A stretch of 64,000 bases of DNA. Origin: Rhizobium vallis. Its GTDB lineage: Bacteria; Pseudomonadota; Alphaproteobacteria; Rhizobiales; Rhizobiaceae. This document shows, piece by piece, positions 8,826 to 17,753 of this stretch. The DNA is taken from the NCBI RefSeq assembly GCF_003985155.1, contig NZ_ML133688.1:124001-188000 (forward strand), read 5' to 3'. The notes under the pieces were generated by a model that worked only from the letters and a program-made list of their open reading frames with translations, was not told where the DNA came from and made no database searches. The translations under genes were made by a program, and so were the position numbers. The first letter of the stretch is position 1, and every line of letters begins with the position of its first letter.

Positions 8826-9530
8826 ATGAAGATCACCTGGTTCGGCCATTCCGCCTTCCGCATCGAGACATCAAAGGCGAAGATCCTGCTCGATCCGTTC
8901 CTCACCTACAACGCTTCCTTTTCCGGCCAGGATATCAAGGACGTTTCCTCAGGCATCACCCATATCCTGCTGACGCATGGTCATGGCGATCATGTCGGCG
9001 ATACCGTGGCACTCGCCAAGGAGACCGGCGCTGTCGTTCTCGCCAATGCCGATCTCGCTGCCTGGCTCGGCTCCAAGGGTGTCGACAGGATCGAGATGGG
9101 CAATACCGGCGGCACGATCACCCTCGGCGGCTTCTCGGCGACCTTCACCAATGCGCTGCATTCCTCCGCGCAGATCACCGAGGACGGCGTCTCGCATGCG
9201 CTCGGCAATGCCAACGGCCTGATGCTGCATTTTGACGACGAAGCCTCGATCTTCGCCATGGGTGACACGGACATCTTCTCCGACATGGCGCTGATCAATG
9301 AGCTGCATCAGCCCGATATCGGCTTCGTGCCGATCGGCGACCGCTTCACCATGGGCGGCGCGGTGGCAGCACTCGCCTGCCAGCGTTATTTCAGCTTCAA
9401 AACCGCCATCCCCTGCCACTACGGCACCTTCCCGATTATCGACCAGACGGCCGATAAATTCGTCGCCGGCATGGAGGGATCGAAGACGGATGTGAAGGCG
9501 ATCAAGCCTTCCGAGAGCCTTTCGATCTGA
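8826..9530 (+). CDS. UPF0173-type metal-dependent hydrolase (MBL fold)
   Basis: A 234-residue metallo-beta-lactamase-fold protein starting [13 protein letters not shown] and carrying the metal motif [10 protein letters not shown] (around residues 49-58), a [10 protein letters not shown] motif with further ligands, and a late CHYGTFP His. Length and motifs fit the UPF0173/YtkL hydrolase family. The physiological substrate is unknown. A good ribosome binding site (AAGGAGA) precedes the ATG. It precedes gatC in the same direction. Confidence 0.9.
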   Translation: MKITWFGHSAFRIETSKAKILLDPFLTYNASFSGQDIKDVSSGITHILLTHGHGDHVGDTVALAKETGAVVLANADLAAWLGSKGVDRIEMGNTGGTITLGGFSATFTNALHSSAQITEDGVSHALGNANGLMLHFDDEASIFAMGDTDIFSDMALINELHQPDIGFVPIGDRFTMGGAVAALACQRYFSFKTAIPCHYGTFPIIDQTADKFVAGMEGSKTDVKAIKPSESLSI

Positions 9531-9599
9531 CGAAACCCCGTTGCGTCAGGCGGACATGGCCTTTATAGCGGGTAGGAAAAATCCCATCCGGAGAATGCC

Positions 9600-9887
9600 A
9601 TGTCCGTCGATCTCGCCACCGTAAAGCGCGTCGCCAAACTCGCCCGTATTGCCGTCTCCGAGGACGAGGCAAATCGCATGGTCGGTGAGCTGAACGGCAT
9701 CCTTGGTTTCGTCGAGCAGCTCTCCGAAGTGAATGTCGATGGCGTCGAGGCGATGACATCGGTCACCCCGATGGCGATGAAGAAGCGGACCGATGAGGTC
9801 ACCGACGGCAACAAGGCTGATGACGTTGTCGCCAATGCGCCCGTCACCGACCACAATTTCTTCCTGGTGCCGAAAGTCGTCGAATAA
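9600..9887 (+). CDS. gatC: Aspartyl/glutamyl-tRNA amidotransferase subunit C
   Basis: The 95-residue GatC subunit. It wraps around GatA and stabilises the GatCAB complex that converts Glu-tRNA(Gln) and Asp-tRNA(Asn) to the amidated forms. The N-terminal [17 protein letters not shown] and the C-terminal [10 protein letters not shown] are typical. It is followed after 58 bp by gatA in the same direction, so both probably share a transcript. gatB is about 2.4 kb further on, outside this unit. Confidence 0.95.
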   Translation: MSVDLATVKRVAKLARIAVSEDEANRMVGELNGILGFVEQLSEVNVDGVEAMTSVTPMAMKKRTDEVTDGNKADDVVANAPVTDHNFFLVPKVVE

Positions 9888-9945
9888 GGCTTCGAAGGCC
9901 TCTTTCCGACCCTGTTGCCATTTAAAGATCTGAAGCGAAAACACG

Positions 9946-11427
9946 ATGAGCGAACTTACCAGCCTGACCATTGCCGAAGCCCGCCAGAAGCTGCGTGCCA
10001 AGGAAATCACCGCAATCGAACTGACCGAAGCCTATATCTCGGCGATCGATGCGGCCAATGGCCGGCTGAACGCTTATATAAAGGTCACGCCGGATCTCGC
10101 CCGCGTCATGGCCAAGAATTCCGACGAGCGCATCGCTGCCGGAAAGGCCGGTGATCTCGAGGGTATTCCGCTCGGCATCAAGGACCTTTTCGCCACTGTC
10201 GGCGTGCACACCCAGGCCTGCAGCCACATTCTCGATGGTTTCGAGCCGCGTTATGAATCGACTGTGACCCAGAACCTCTGGGACGACGGCGCCGTCATGC
10301 TTGGCAAGCTCAACATGGACGAGTTCGCCATGGGTTCGTCCAACGAGACCTCCTATTACGGTCCGGTGATCAACCCCTGGCGGGCCGGCGGCTCCAACCA
10401 GCAGCTCGTCCCAGGCGGCTCCTCCGGCGGCTCGGCCGCAGCCGTTGCTGCGCATCTTTGCGCCGGCGCCACCGCAACCGATACCGGCGGCTCGATCCGC
10501 CAGCCGGCCGCCTTCACCGGCACGGTCGGCATCAAGCCGACCTATGGCCGCTGCTCGCGTTGGGGCACCGTCGCCTTCGCTTCCTCGCTCGACCAGGCCG
10601 GCCCGATCGCCCGCGACGTCCGCGATGCCGCCATCCTCCTGAAATCGATGGCAAGTGTCGATGCAAAGGACACGACCTCTGTCGATCTGCCGGTACCGGA
10701 TTACGAGGCCGTCCTCGGCCAGTCGCTGAAGGGCATGAAGATCGGCATTCCGAACGAATACCGCGTCGATGGCATGCCTGAGGAGATCGAGACCCTCTGG
10801 CGCCAGGGCATCGCCTGGCTGAAGGATGCCGGCGCCGAGATCGTCGACATCTCGCTGCCACACACCAAATATGCTCTTCCGGCCTATTACATCGTTGCTC
10901 CGGCCGAGGCGTCATCGAACCTCGCACGTTACGACGGCGTGCGCTACGGCCTGCGCGTCGACGGCAAGGATATCGTCGACATGTATGAGAAGACGCGTGC
11001 CGCAGGCTTCGGCCAGGAAGTCAAGCGCCGCATCATGATCGGCACCTATGTGCTGTCCGCCGGCTACTACGACGCCTATTACATCCGCGCCCAGAAGGTC
11101 CGCACGCTGATCAAGCGCGATTTCGAACTTGCCTTTGACGCTGGCGTCGACGCCATCCTGACGCCGGCCACGCCATCGTCTGCCTTCGGTGTCGCCGATG
11201 AGGACCTCGCCGCCGATCCGGTGAAGATGTACCTGAACGACATTTTCACGGTAACGGTCAACATGGCGGGCCTGCCCGGTATCGCCGTGCCCGCCGGTCT
11301 CGACCAGAAGGGCCTGCCACTGGGGCTGCAGCTGATCGGCAAGCCCTTCGACGAGGAAACCCTGTTCAAGACCGCCCATGTCATCGAGCAGGCCGCCGGC
11401 AGGTTTACGCCGGCGAAGTGGTGGTAA
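9946..11427 (+). CDS. gatA: Aspartyl/glutamyl-tRNA amidotransferase subunit A
   Basis: A 493-residue amidase-signature enzyme, the glutaminase subunit of GatCAB. The catalytic Lys is in [11 protein letters not shown], the cis-Ser in [14 protein letters not shown] and the nucleophile Ser in [10 protein letters not shown]. Length is normal for the family. The stop codon overlaps the GTG start of the following acetyltransferase gene, suggesting coupled translation. Confidence 0.97.
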   Translation: MSELTSLTIAEARQKLRAKEITAIELTEAYISAIDAANGRLNAYIKVTPDLARVMAKNSDERIAAGKAGDLEGIPLGIKDLFATVGVHTQACSHILDGFEPRYESTVTQNLWDDGAVMLGKLNMDEFAMGSSNETSYYGPVINPWRAGGSNQQLVPGGSSGGSAAAVAAHLCAGATATDTGGSIRQPAAFTGTVGIKPTYGRCSRWGTVAFASSLDQAGPIARDVRDAAILLKSMASVDAKDTTSVDLPVPDYEAVLGQSLKGMKIGIPNEYRVDGMPEEIETLWRQGIAWLKDAGAEIVDISLPHTKYALPAYYIVAPAEASSNLARYDGVRYGLRVDGKDIVDMYEKTRAAGFGQEVKRRIMIGTYVLSAGYYDAYYIRAQKVRTLIKRDFELAFDAGVDAILTPATPSSAFGVADEDLAADPVKMYLNDIFTVTVNMAGLPGIAVPAGLDQKGLPLGLQLIGKPFDEETLFKTAHVIEQAAGRFTPAKWW

Positions 11428-11915
11428 CGGATCTAACGATCCGAAAGATAACGGCTGCCGATCACGAAACGGTCGGCGCCGTCGGCTTTGCCGCCTGGGC
11501 CGCGGGAAGCGCCTTCGAGGACAGCTATCGCGATCCTGATGTCATCGACCGGGTGCGGCGGGAATTCGCGATTTTTCCGGGTGAGACGAAAGGCGAGATC
11601 TTCGTCGCGGAGCTGAGCGGGAAAATCGTTGGCTGGGGTGCACGGGAGAATGCACCAAACTATATTTCTGATTTGTGGGTGCACCCCGATCATCAGGGCA
11701 GGGGCGTAGGCAAGGCGCTTCTGCTTCATCTCTGCGCTTTGATGAAGGCTGAAGGCCTGGAAACGGCGCGGCTCGACACGCATGCGAAGAACAGCGGCGC
11801 TGTCCGGCTCTACGAGAATTGCGGCTTCACAATCATCTGGCACGGTATCGAATTTTCAAAGAGCATGGGTGTCCCGCTGCAAAAGGTGCATCTGGAGAAG
11901 CGCTTGGTTGAGTGA
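11418..11915 (+). CDS. GNAT family N-acetyltransferase
   Basis: A 165-residue GNAT protein with the acetyl-CoA pyrophosphate loop [11 protein letters not shown] (about 94-104) and a C-terminal Tyr-Glu-Asn-Cys-Gly-Phe segment typical of motif B. It begins with GTG inside the last codons of gatA (10-bp overlap). Residues [14 protein letters not shown] and the [19 protein letters not shown] region align with the GNAT at 12834-13343, so the two are local paralogues. The substrate is unknown; targets range from small molecules to ribosomal proteins. Confidence 0.9.
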   Translation: MVVTDLTIRKITAADHETVGAVGFAAWAAGSAFEDSYRDPDVIDRVRREFAIFPGETKGEIFVAELSGKIVGWGARENAPNYISDLWVHPDHQGRGVGKALLLHLCALMKAEGLETARLDTHAKNSGAVRLYENCGFTIIWHGIEFSKSMGVPLQKVHLEKRLVE

Positions 11916-11938
11916 TGTCAGGAACCGGGGAGGGTCTT

Positions 11939-12214
11939 ATGGCGGGCGATGATCTCATGCGGCTGATCGAGGCAATCGATCGCCTTGCTACCGGTGGTTT
12001 TGCCATGGATGCGGAATGGCAGGCGGTTCACGATATCTGCCAGCGCCACGAAGGCGAGCAGCCGTTCGACTGGGGTCACGCTCTCTGTCATCGCATCGAG
12101 GGCGACGACTGGAACGCCGATTACTGGTATCGCCGCGCCGGCAAGGCGCGCGGCACGGGCGCGATGGCCGATGAGTGGTCGGCGATGCGGGCGGAATTGT
12201 CTGCAAAGGCTTGA
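11939..12214 (+). CDS. Conserved hypothetical protein
   Basis: A 91-residue acidic, tryptophan-rich soluble protein (FDWGHALCHRIEGDDWNADYW, split here as motif FDWGHALCH then DDWNADYWYRRAG). An HRIEGD/DYWYRRA pattern like this is found in small uncharacterised proteins of alphaproteobacteria. The start at 11939 follows GGGAGGGT; a longer form could begin at 11912, overlapping the upstream GNAT stop. It lies in the GNAT-rich tail of the gatCA unit. No function is inferred. Confidence 0.7.
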   Translation: MAGDDLMRLIEAIDRLATGGFAMDAEWQAVHDICQRHEGEQPFDWGHALCHRIEGDDWNADYWYRRAGKARGTGAMADEWSAMRAELSAKA

Positions 12215-12220
12215 AGTGGA

Positions 12221-12256
12221 CCCTAACCACGCGCCGATGCCGGCGCGTGATTAGGG
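12221..12256. terminator. Bidirectional hairpin between convergent genes
   Basis: A 15-bp stem with one mismatch: CCCTAACCACGCGCC (12221-12235) against GGCGCGTGATTAGGG (12242-12256), loop of six. It lies between the hypothetical gene ending at 12214 and the yjhX-like gene ending at 12266. There is no long T-run, so termination efficiency is uncertain. Confidence 0.55.
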
Positions 12257-12265
12257 GGCTGGTGA

Positions 12266-12523
12266 TTACCTGTTGTCCAACTGCGACCTGACCAGCCTCA
12301 GCCCTCTTTCGGTGATCCGATAAGGTTGGCCGCCCGAGGATTTGATCGCCCTCAGCCGCTTCAATCTACGGAAGAGATCGAGGTCGACGCCGGGATAGAG
12401 CCAGCCGTCGCGGGTGAAGCAACTGACGGCCTCGATTTTCCTGTTGTCGTCGCGGGTGAGTTCGATGCGGCCGCCTTGGGCCATGAGGTGCAGGATGCGC
12501 TGCTCCGTGCGTGAAATGTCCAT
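12266..12523 (-). CDS. YjhX family (UPF0386 / DUF2084) toxin homologue
   Basis: An 85-residue winged-helix-like protein. It matches E. coli YjhX (TopAI) at both ends: an SRTEQRILHLMAQGGRI start, the central ECYSREG-like segment (here SCFTRDGWLYPG) and the C-terminal GQPYRITERGLRLVRSQLDNR motif (positions about 65-85). E. coli YjhX inhibits DNA topoisomerase I and is neutralised by YjhQ, a GNAT-like protein. Here one GNAT gene is divergent, 310 bp away, and a paralogous one lies just beyond the convergent neighbour. Whether this copy is toxic is not known; many rhizobial UPF0386 genes are annotated only by family. Confidence 0.85.
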   Translation of the reverse strand: MDISRTEQRILHLMAQGGRIELTRDDNRKIEAVSCFTRDGWLYPGVDLDLFRRLKRLRAIKSSGGQPYRITERGLRLVRSQLDNR

Positions 12524-12833
12524 ATAGTGAGATCCGGTATCGCGCCCGGCAGGGCGCACAAAAACGATCTGACGCTCATTCGAACGTCAGGGCTTCGTTT
12601 TTTCGGGCCCATGCGCGCAAAAAAACTTGCGGGCAGGGCCTTTACCGGGTCTCAGGCAGGCTCAACATAAAACACCTCGATAAGCTTTATTATGCAGCCA
12701 GGAAAAGCCGGTCAAGAGCGTGTTCTCAGCTCAAAATCAGTCCAAAACCGTGGTTTCGATACATCGCCCCGTTGCGGGTACTGGTAAATTTCGCGACTCA
12801 ATGGTCTAGTTGAGGGGTAACGCGGAGGTGTCT
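12524..12833. other. Intergenic gap, divergent promoter region
   Basis: This 310-bp stretch separates the divergent yjhX-like and GNAT genes and is more AT-rich than its neighbours after 12650. It holds small inverted repeats (GCGCCC/GGGCGC near 12540-12560; GACG/CGTC near 12570-12590). No convincing ORF is seen, so it most likely holds both promoters. Confidence 0.5.
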
Positions 12834-13343
12834 TTGATCCACATTCGCAATGCCCGCGACGGGGAAGCGGAACTGCTGAGCGAGATCGGGCTGCGGGCCT
12901 GGCAAAATGCGATGGCGTCGATCGGCGAATCGGACGCGATGATCGACGCGGCGCGCAACGCCTTTCGCAACTTCGTGGAAAACGACTGGCTGACCATCAC
13001 CGTCGTCGAGCAGAACGGCCAGGTTGCAGGCTGGGCGGCGCGCGAGGGATTGGACGAAACCATCTCGGATTTCTGGATCGATCCCGCCTTTACCCGCCAG
13101 GGGTTGGGTTCGGCCCTTCTCGAGCGCATCGAAAGGGAAATTGCCGAGCAGGGCTTCGAAAAAGCGGCGATGCAGACCCATTCCGGCAATAACGAGGCGA
13201 TCGGCTTCTTCCGGAAGCACGGCTACAGCATCCACTGGCTCTCGGTCGCCTACAATCCCAAGCTCGATCGCGACGTGCCCTCGGTCGGGCTGACGAAACA
13301 GCTCGTTTCCGACGGCGACGGGGGATACGGGCAGGAATTCTGA
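12834..13343 (+). CDS. GNAT family N-acetyltransferase (paralogue of the 11418 gene)
   Basis: A 169-residue GNAT protein with acetyl-CoA loop RQGLGSALLERI. The start is taken as TTG at 12834, because GCGGAGG lies five bases upstream; a GTG at 12828 overlaps that site. It shares GWAARE, ISDFWIDP, the TH-x-x-N-x-x-A pattern and GYSIHW with the GNAT at 11418, indicating a local duplication. It is divergent from the YjhX homologue, which matters because YjhX antitoxins in E. coli are GNAT-like. Confidence 0.88.
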   Translation: MIHIRNARDGEAELLSEIGLRAWQNAMASIGESDAMIDAARNAFRNFVENDWLTITVVEQNGQVAGWAAREGLDETISDFWIDPAFTRQGLGSALLERIEREIAEQGFEKAAMQTHSGNNEAIGFFRKHGYSIHWLSVAYNPKLDRDVPSVGLTKQLVSDGDGGYGQEF

Positions 13344-13347
13344 CGGC

Positions 13348-13659
13348 TCAAAAATCCTGCGGAAGACGCAGGCTCCATTGCGGCGCAAAGGCCAGCACAG
13401 CAGCCAGTGCGCCGTGCAAGATCAGGATCGCCACCAGGATGGACCGGAACGGCTCCTTTCTCGTCTTGTGCCGCAGGAGTTGCTGCGCCGCCACCGCGCC
13501 GAGGCTGCCGCCGATCAGCGCAAGGGTCAAAAGCGTGCGCTCGCTGATGCGCCATCTGCCTCGGCGCGCCGCCTGCTTGTCGAGGTAATAGACCGAGAAG
13601 GCGAGGAGGTTCAGCGCCAGAAACAGGATGGTTGATTGGATGATATCGATCATCGTCAT
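13348..13659 (-). CDS. DUF1294 family small membrane protein
   Basis: A 103-residue integral membrane protein with three hydrophobic segments: residues about 6-25, 45-60 and 75-92. It has the family signature YYLDKQAARRGRWRISE followed by LALIGGSLGA and the basic loop RHKTRKEPF. DUF1294 domains also occur fused to cold-shock domains; function is unknown. It converges on the GNAT gene with only 4 bp between stops and is divergent from gatB. Confidence 0.88.
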   Translation of the reverse strand: MTMIDIIQSTILFLALNLLAFSVYYLDKQAARRGRWRISERTLLTLALIGGSLGAVAAQQLLRHKTRKEPFRSILVAILILHGALAAVLAFAPQWSLRLPQDF

Positions 13660-13806
13660 AGGGGAACCCTACCGCGCCTCCGTTAACGGGCGGCAAATGT
13701 CGTCGTCGTCATCAAACCGCGACGTGCGACATGGCGAAAGCCTTGCACCGGTACGCCATTTCCTTTACCTCACGAGTGGAAAAGAACAGCCTGCAAAGAG
13801 CATCAG

Positions 13807-15309
13807 ATGACCCTTGTCGACGTCCGCACGCCCGATCCGAAACGCTTCATTCCTGGCGCCACCGGCGACTGGGAAGTCATCGTCGGCATGGAAGTCCATG
13901 CCCAGGTGCTCTCCAATTCGAAGCTCTTCTCCGGCGCCTCGACTGAATTCGGCAAGCCGCAGAACTCGAACGTCTCGCTCGTCGACGCCGCCATGCCCGG
14001 CATGCTGCCCGTCATCAACGAGGAATGCGTCAAGCAGGCCGTGCGTACCGGTCTCGGCCTCAAAGCCCAGATCAACAAGCGCTCGCTGTTCGACCGCAAA
14101 AACTATTTCTATCCCGACCTGCCGCAGGGCTATCAGATCTCGCAGTTCAAGGATCCGATCGTCGGCGAGGGCAAGATCGTCATTTCGCTCGGGCCGGACC
14201 GCCAGGGCCAGTTCGAGGATATCGAGATCGGCATCGAGCGCCTGCACCTGGAACAGGATGCCGGCAAGTCGATGCACGACCAGCATGCGACCATGTCCTA
14301 TGTCGACCTCAACCGATCCGGCGTTGCGCTGATGGAGATCGTCTCCAAGCCCGACATGCGCTCGTCCGACGAAGCCAAGGCCTTTATGACCAAGCTGCGT
14401 GCGATCGTGCGCTATCTCGGCACCTGCGACGGCAACATGGACGAAGGCTCGATGCGCGCCGACGTCAACGTCTCCGTTCGCCGCCCGGGCGAGGGTTTCG
14501 GCACGCGCTGCGAGATCAAGAACGTCAACTCCATCCGCTTCATCGGCCAGGCGATCGAATCCGAGGCCCGTCGCCAGATCGACATTTTGGAGGATGGCGG
14601 CAAGATCGATCAGGAGACGCGGCTCTATGACCCGAACACGGGCAGAACGGAATCCATGCGGTCGAAGGAGGATGCGCACGACTATCGTTACTTCCCCGAT
14701 CCGGATCTGCTGCCGCTCGAATTCGACGATGCTTTCGTCACGGCGCTCGAAGCCGATCTGCCGGAATTGCCCGACGACAAAAAGGAACGCTTCGTGCGCG
14801 AGCTCGGGCTATCGATCTACGATGCCTCCGTGCTCGTCTCCGAAAAGGCGATCGCCGACTATTTCGAGGCAGTGGCCGCCGGCCGCGACGGCAAGATCGC
14901 GGCAAACTGGGTGATCAACGATCTGCTCGGCGCGTTGAACCGCACCGGCAAGGACATCGAGCAGACGTCGGTTTCCCCGGCCCAGCTCGGCGCCATCATC
15001 GATCTCATCAAGGCGGGAACGATCTCCGGCAAGATCGCCAAGGATCTTTTCGAGATCGTGCTGACCGAGGGCGGCGATCCGGCCGAGATCGTTGAATTGC
15101 GCGGCATGAAGCAGGTGACGGATACCGGCGCGATCGAAAAGGCCGTGGACGAGATCATTGCCGCCAATCCCGATCAGGTCGAAAAGGTCAAAGCGAAGCC
15201 GACCATGGCGGCGTGGTTCGTCGGCCAGGTGATGAAGGCGACCGGGGGCAAGGCCAATCCGCAGGCCGTCCAGGCGCTCGTCAAGGCGAAGCTCGGCATC
15301 GAGGAATAA
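13807..15309 (+). CDS. gatB: Aspartyl/glutamyl-tRNA amidotransferase subunit B
   Basis: The 500-residue GatB subunit, the kinase/transamidase of GatCAB that phosphorylates the misacylated tRNA's Glu or Asp and transfers ammonia from GatA. It shows [30 protein letters not shown] (split: [17 protein letters not shown]), HLEQDAGKS and the C-terminal YqeY-like helical tail. Length is normal. It lies 2.4 kb from gatA, separated by acetyltransferase and toxin-like genes, and is followed after 3 bp by another GNAT gene, suggesting an operon. Confidence 0.97.
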   Translation: MTLVDVRTPDPKRFIPGATGDWEVIVGMEVHAQVLSNSKLFSGASTEFGKPQNSNVSLVDAAMPGMLPVINEECVKQAVRTGLGLKAQINKRSLFDRKNYFYPDLPQGYQISQFKDPIVGEGKIVISLGPDRQGQFEDIEIGIERLHLEQDAGKSMHDQHATMSYVDLNRSGVALMEIVSKPDMRSSDEAKAFMTKLRAIVRYLGTCDGNMDEGSMRADVNVSVRRPGEGFGTRCEIKNVNSIRFIGQAIESEARRQIDILEDGGKIDQETRLYDPNTGRTESMRSKEDAHDYRYFPDPDLLPLEFDDAFVTALEADLPELPDDKKERFVRELGLSIYDASVLVSEKAIADYFEAVAAGRDGKIAANWVINDLLGALNRTGKDIEQTSVSPAQLGAIIDLIKAGTISGKIAKDLFEIVLTEGGDPAEIVELRGMKQVTDTGAIEKAVDEIIAANPDQVEKVKAKPTMAAWFVGQVMKATGGKANPQAVQALVKAKLGIEE

Positions 15310-15312
15310 GCG

Positions 15313-15816
15313 GTGTATTTCGTCCGCACCGCCGGCGAGCGCGACCTTGAGAAGGTTCGCGCCCTGCTGGCGGAGAGCTTCCACGCCACCTATGACGGCC
15401 TCCACGGCAAAGCCAGGGTGGACGAGCTGATCGCCCATCTCTTTACGCCGGCGGCGCTGAAAGCGCGCTTGGTGCGTAAGGATGCGGAATTCCTCGTCGC
15501 CGACGATGGCCGCAACATCGGCGGCATGGGCTATGCGGCGATGTCGCAGGCGCTGACGAAAACCGTGATGTTGCATCTCCTCTATGTCAGCCCGGCGCTG
15601 CAACGCCAGGGCATCGGCCGGGATATTTTCGCCGAGCTCGAAACCTGCTTCCCGGATGCGGAGATCATGCGTCTCGAAGTCGAACCGCGGAATGCGGGCG
15701 CGATTGCCTTTTACCGCGCGCACGGCTTCGCCGAGGTTGGGCGCAACGAGAATGGCGCAGCGGGGCAATCCGGCATTCCGGCGCTTATTTTCGAAAAACC
15801 GCTCGAAGGGCGTTGA
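15313..15816 (+). CDS. GNAT family N-acetyltransferase
   Basis: A 167-residue GNAT protein starting with GTG three bases after the gatB stop. The acetyl-CoA loop is LQRQGIGRDIFAEL (about 95-108), followed by LEVEPRNAGAIAFYRAHGF, the typical motif B of RimI-like enzymes. It could acetylate protein N-termini or small molecules; nothing here decides. It is translationally linked to gatB and to the next GNAT gene, whose GTG follows after 4 bp. Confidence 0.9.
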   Translation: MYFVRTAGERDLEKVRALLAESFHATYDGLHGKARVDELIAHLFTPAALKARLVRKDAEFLVADDGRNIGGMGYAAMSQALTKTVMLHLLYVSPALQRQGIGRDIFAELETCFPDAEIMRLEVEPRNAGAIAFYRAHGFAEVGRNENGAAGQSGIPALIFEKPLEGR

Positions 15817-15820
15817 GACA

Positions 15821-16294
15821 GTGACGCTCGGATCGTCGGATATTCTCGTTCGCCGGGCACGTGAAGACGATCTGCCGGCACTCGTCGCGCTGTTTGCCGC
15901 CGATGCGCTTGGCGGTCATGGCGATACGACGGATCGCCAGGCTTTTCCGGATTATGTTAGGGCCTTCGCCGTCATCGAGGCTTCGCCCGACCAGACGCTT
16001 TATGTTGCTGAGCGCGGCGGCGAAGTCGTCGGCACGTTTCAGACGATGATAACGACCTCGCTGACCGGCCGCGGCTCTTCGGCGATGATCGTCGAAGCGG
16101 TGCAGACCCGGGCCGATATGCGCGGGCAGGGGATCGGCGCGCTGATGATCGAATTTGCCATTGCCGAGGCAAAAGGCCGCGGCGTGCGGCTGGTTCAACT
16201 GACCTCGAATGCGCTACGCAAGGACGCCCATCGTTTCTATCAAAGGCTGGGATTCAAGCCGTCGCATGTGGGCTTCAAGATGGCTTTGAAATGA
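15821..16294 (+). CDS. GNAT family N-acetyltransferase
   Basis: A 157-residue GNAT protein with acetyl-CoA loop MRGQGIGALMIEFAI and the C-terminal LTSNALRKDAHRFYQRLGF. The GTG start at 15821 lies 4 bp after the preceding GNAT stop; longer frames upstream are shadows of that gene. The SNALRKDA-RFY pattern resembles aminoglycoside/AAC-like or tabtoxin-resistance-like GNATs, but the substrate is unknown. It is probably the last gene of the gatB unit. Confidence 0.9.
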   Translation: MTLGSSDILVRRAREDDLPALVALFAADALGGHGDTTDRQAFPDYVRAFAVIEASPDQTLYVAERGGEVVGTFQTMITTSLTGRGSSAMIVEAVQTRADMRGQGIGALMIEFAIAEAKGRGVRLVQLTSNALRKDAHRFYQRLGFKPSHVGFKMALK

Positions 16295-16396
16295 CCTTTG
16301 GCTCTCGCGGAATCGCTGGACAATTCGGCTGGGCGACGGCATAAGCGAGGAAACGAATTTGGTTTGGTCCGCATCTGGCGGGCACAAGGAAAAGAC

Positions 16397-16795
16397 ATGT
16401 GGAATCTTCTGGTTCAAACCTTCACCTGGTGGAACGGTCAGACGATGGGCACGCGTTTTGCGACCTGGCGTTTCGGCAAGCGCGTCGGAGAGGATGAATT
16501 CGGCAACGTCTATTACGAAGGCGGCATGTCTTCTTACGGCCTGCCGAAGCGCTGGGTGATCTACAAGGGATATGCCGAAGCCTCAGCCATTCCTCCGGGC
16601 TGGCATGGCTGGATGCATCATCGCACGGATGTTCCTCCGTCCAAGGAAAACTACACTGCCAAGGAATGGCAGAAGTTGCACCGTCCCAACCTCACCGGTT
16701 CTCCGCAGGCGTACCGTCCGCCGGGCTCGATCGCCGTTCCGGGCGAGCGGCCGCGCGTCACCGGCGATTACGACGCCTGGACGCCGGGCAACTGA
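16397..16795 (+). CDS. NADH:ubiquinone oxidoreductase accessory subunit, NDUFA12 (B17.2) homologue
   Basis: A 132-residue homologue of the mitochondrial complex I supernumerary subunit NDUFA12: WWNGQTMGTRFATW, RVGEDEFGNVYYE, RWVIYKGYAEAS and the PPGWHGWMHHRTD motif are diagnostic. It is one of the few accessory subunits shared by alphaproteobacteria and mitochondria and helps assemble or stabilise the peripheral arm. The start at 16397 follows AAGGAAAAGAC. It precedes a DUF2155 gene, an order I recall from other alphaproteobacteria. Confidence 0.93.
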   Translation: MWNLLVQTFTWWNGQTMGTRFATWRFGKRVGEDEFGNVYYEGGMSSYGLPKRWVIYKGYAEASAIPPGWHGWMHHRTDVPPSKENYTAKEWQKLHRPNLTGSPQAYRPPGSIAVPGERPRVTGDYDAWTPGN

Positions 16796-16905
16796 GACGG
16801 CTTGACCGGGTGATCCCAAGCCCGGCTTTTGGCCACAATTGACCTTTACCCGCAGGTTGGCCGTGCTTGACCGCGGCCTTATTTGAAAATTCTGGAGACG
16901 GGTAC

Positions 16906-17346
16906 ATGAAGCTCTTCACGCGGAACACGGTCCTGCGTGCCGCCGGATCGCTGCTGGCGCTCTCGGTTTTGCTTCCGGCGGTCGCGGCAAATGCCGCCCG
17001 CATCGAAAATCCGGTTGCCGTCTTCTCCGGCCTCGACAAGATCACCGGCCGGATCACGACCTTCGACGTCTATGTCAACGAAACGGTACAGTTCGGCGCA
17101 TTGCAGGTGACACCGAAGGCCTGCTATTCGCGCGACCAGTCGGAAGCGCAGAAAATCGACGGCTTCGTCGAGGTCGACGAGATTACCCTCGACCGCAAGA
17201 TCCGCCGCATCTTCACCGGCTGGATGTTTGCCGCCAGCCCCGGCCTCAATGCCGTTGAACACCCGATCTACGACGTCTGGCTGAAAGACTGCAAGACGAG
17301 CTCGGACGTCCCCGCGCCGGACAGCGCCAAGGCGCCAGCCCGCTAA
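16906..17346 (+). CDS. DUF2155 exported protein
   Basis: A 146-residue protein with a Sec signal peptide (basic RNTVLRAAG, hydrophobic SLLALSVLLPAVA, cleavage near ANA-AR). The mature part is a DUF2155 domain: ENPVAVFSGLDKITGRITTF and KACYSRDQSEA, ending HPIYDVWLKDCK. The two Cys may form a periplasmic disulfide. Function is unknown. The ATG at 16906 gives the natural signal peptide; an upstream in-frame start would spoil it. Confidence 0.9.
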   Translation: MKLFTRNTVLRAAGSLLALSVLLPAVAANAARIENPVAVFSGLDKITGRITTFDVYVNETVQFGALQVTPKACYSRDQSEAQKIDGFVEVDEITLDRKIRRIFTGWMFAASPGLNAVEHPIYDVWLKDCKTSSDVPAPDSAKAPAR

Positions 17347-17561
17347 CACGTCTCGCCAACGCGCCAGGCCATTCCCCTATCGAACTGCACGTGCTTCGTG
17401 ACGATCGCAATGACGTCTTCGATTTCCTCGTCTTCATGCGAAGCGGAAATTCAGCGGCAAGCGCGATCTTCTGAACCGATGTCGTCCGCCTGCATGACAG
17501 GGTACGGCTCGGATGCGTGCGACAATCTTTTCAGATGAAGCCCCGAACCAGGAGGCATCAG

Positions 17562-17753
17562 ATGGATATTCAGAGTCTCATCGCCGCACACATGTCGAAC
17601 CGTCGCCGCCCCACACGGATGAACGCCGCGGCCGAGGACCGATACTACCGAAACCAGATCATCCTTCCGCCGCGCCTTGGGCTTCGGCTAGTCGGCCTGA
17701 TCACAACGACCGCCGGCCTGACGCTGCTTCTGGCTGGTGTCATCAAGGCATGA
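17562..17753 (+). CDS. Small membrane protein coupled to a LuxR-type regulator
   Basis: A 63-residue protein with a basic, soluble N-terminal half (SNRRRPTRMNAAAEDRYYRN) and one C-terminal transmembrane segment (LVGLITTTAGLTLLLAGVI). A strong ribosome binding site (AGGAGGCATCAG) precedes the ATG. Its TGA overlaps the ATG of the regulator gene in an ATGA. The positive-inside pattern predicts the N-terminus in the cytoplasm. No family was recognised. Confidence 0.65.
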   Translation: MDIQSLIAAHMSNRRRPTRMNAAAEDRYYRNQIILPPRLGLRLVGLITTTAGLTLLLAGVIKA

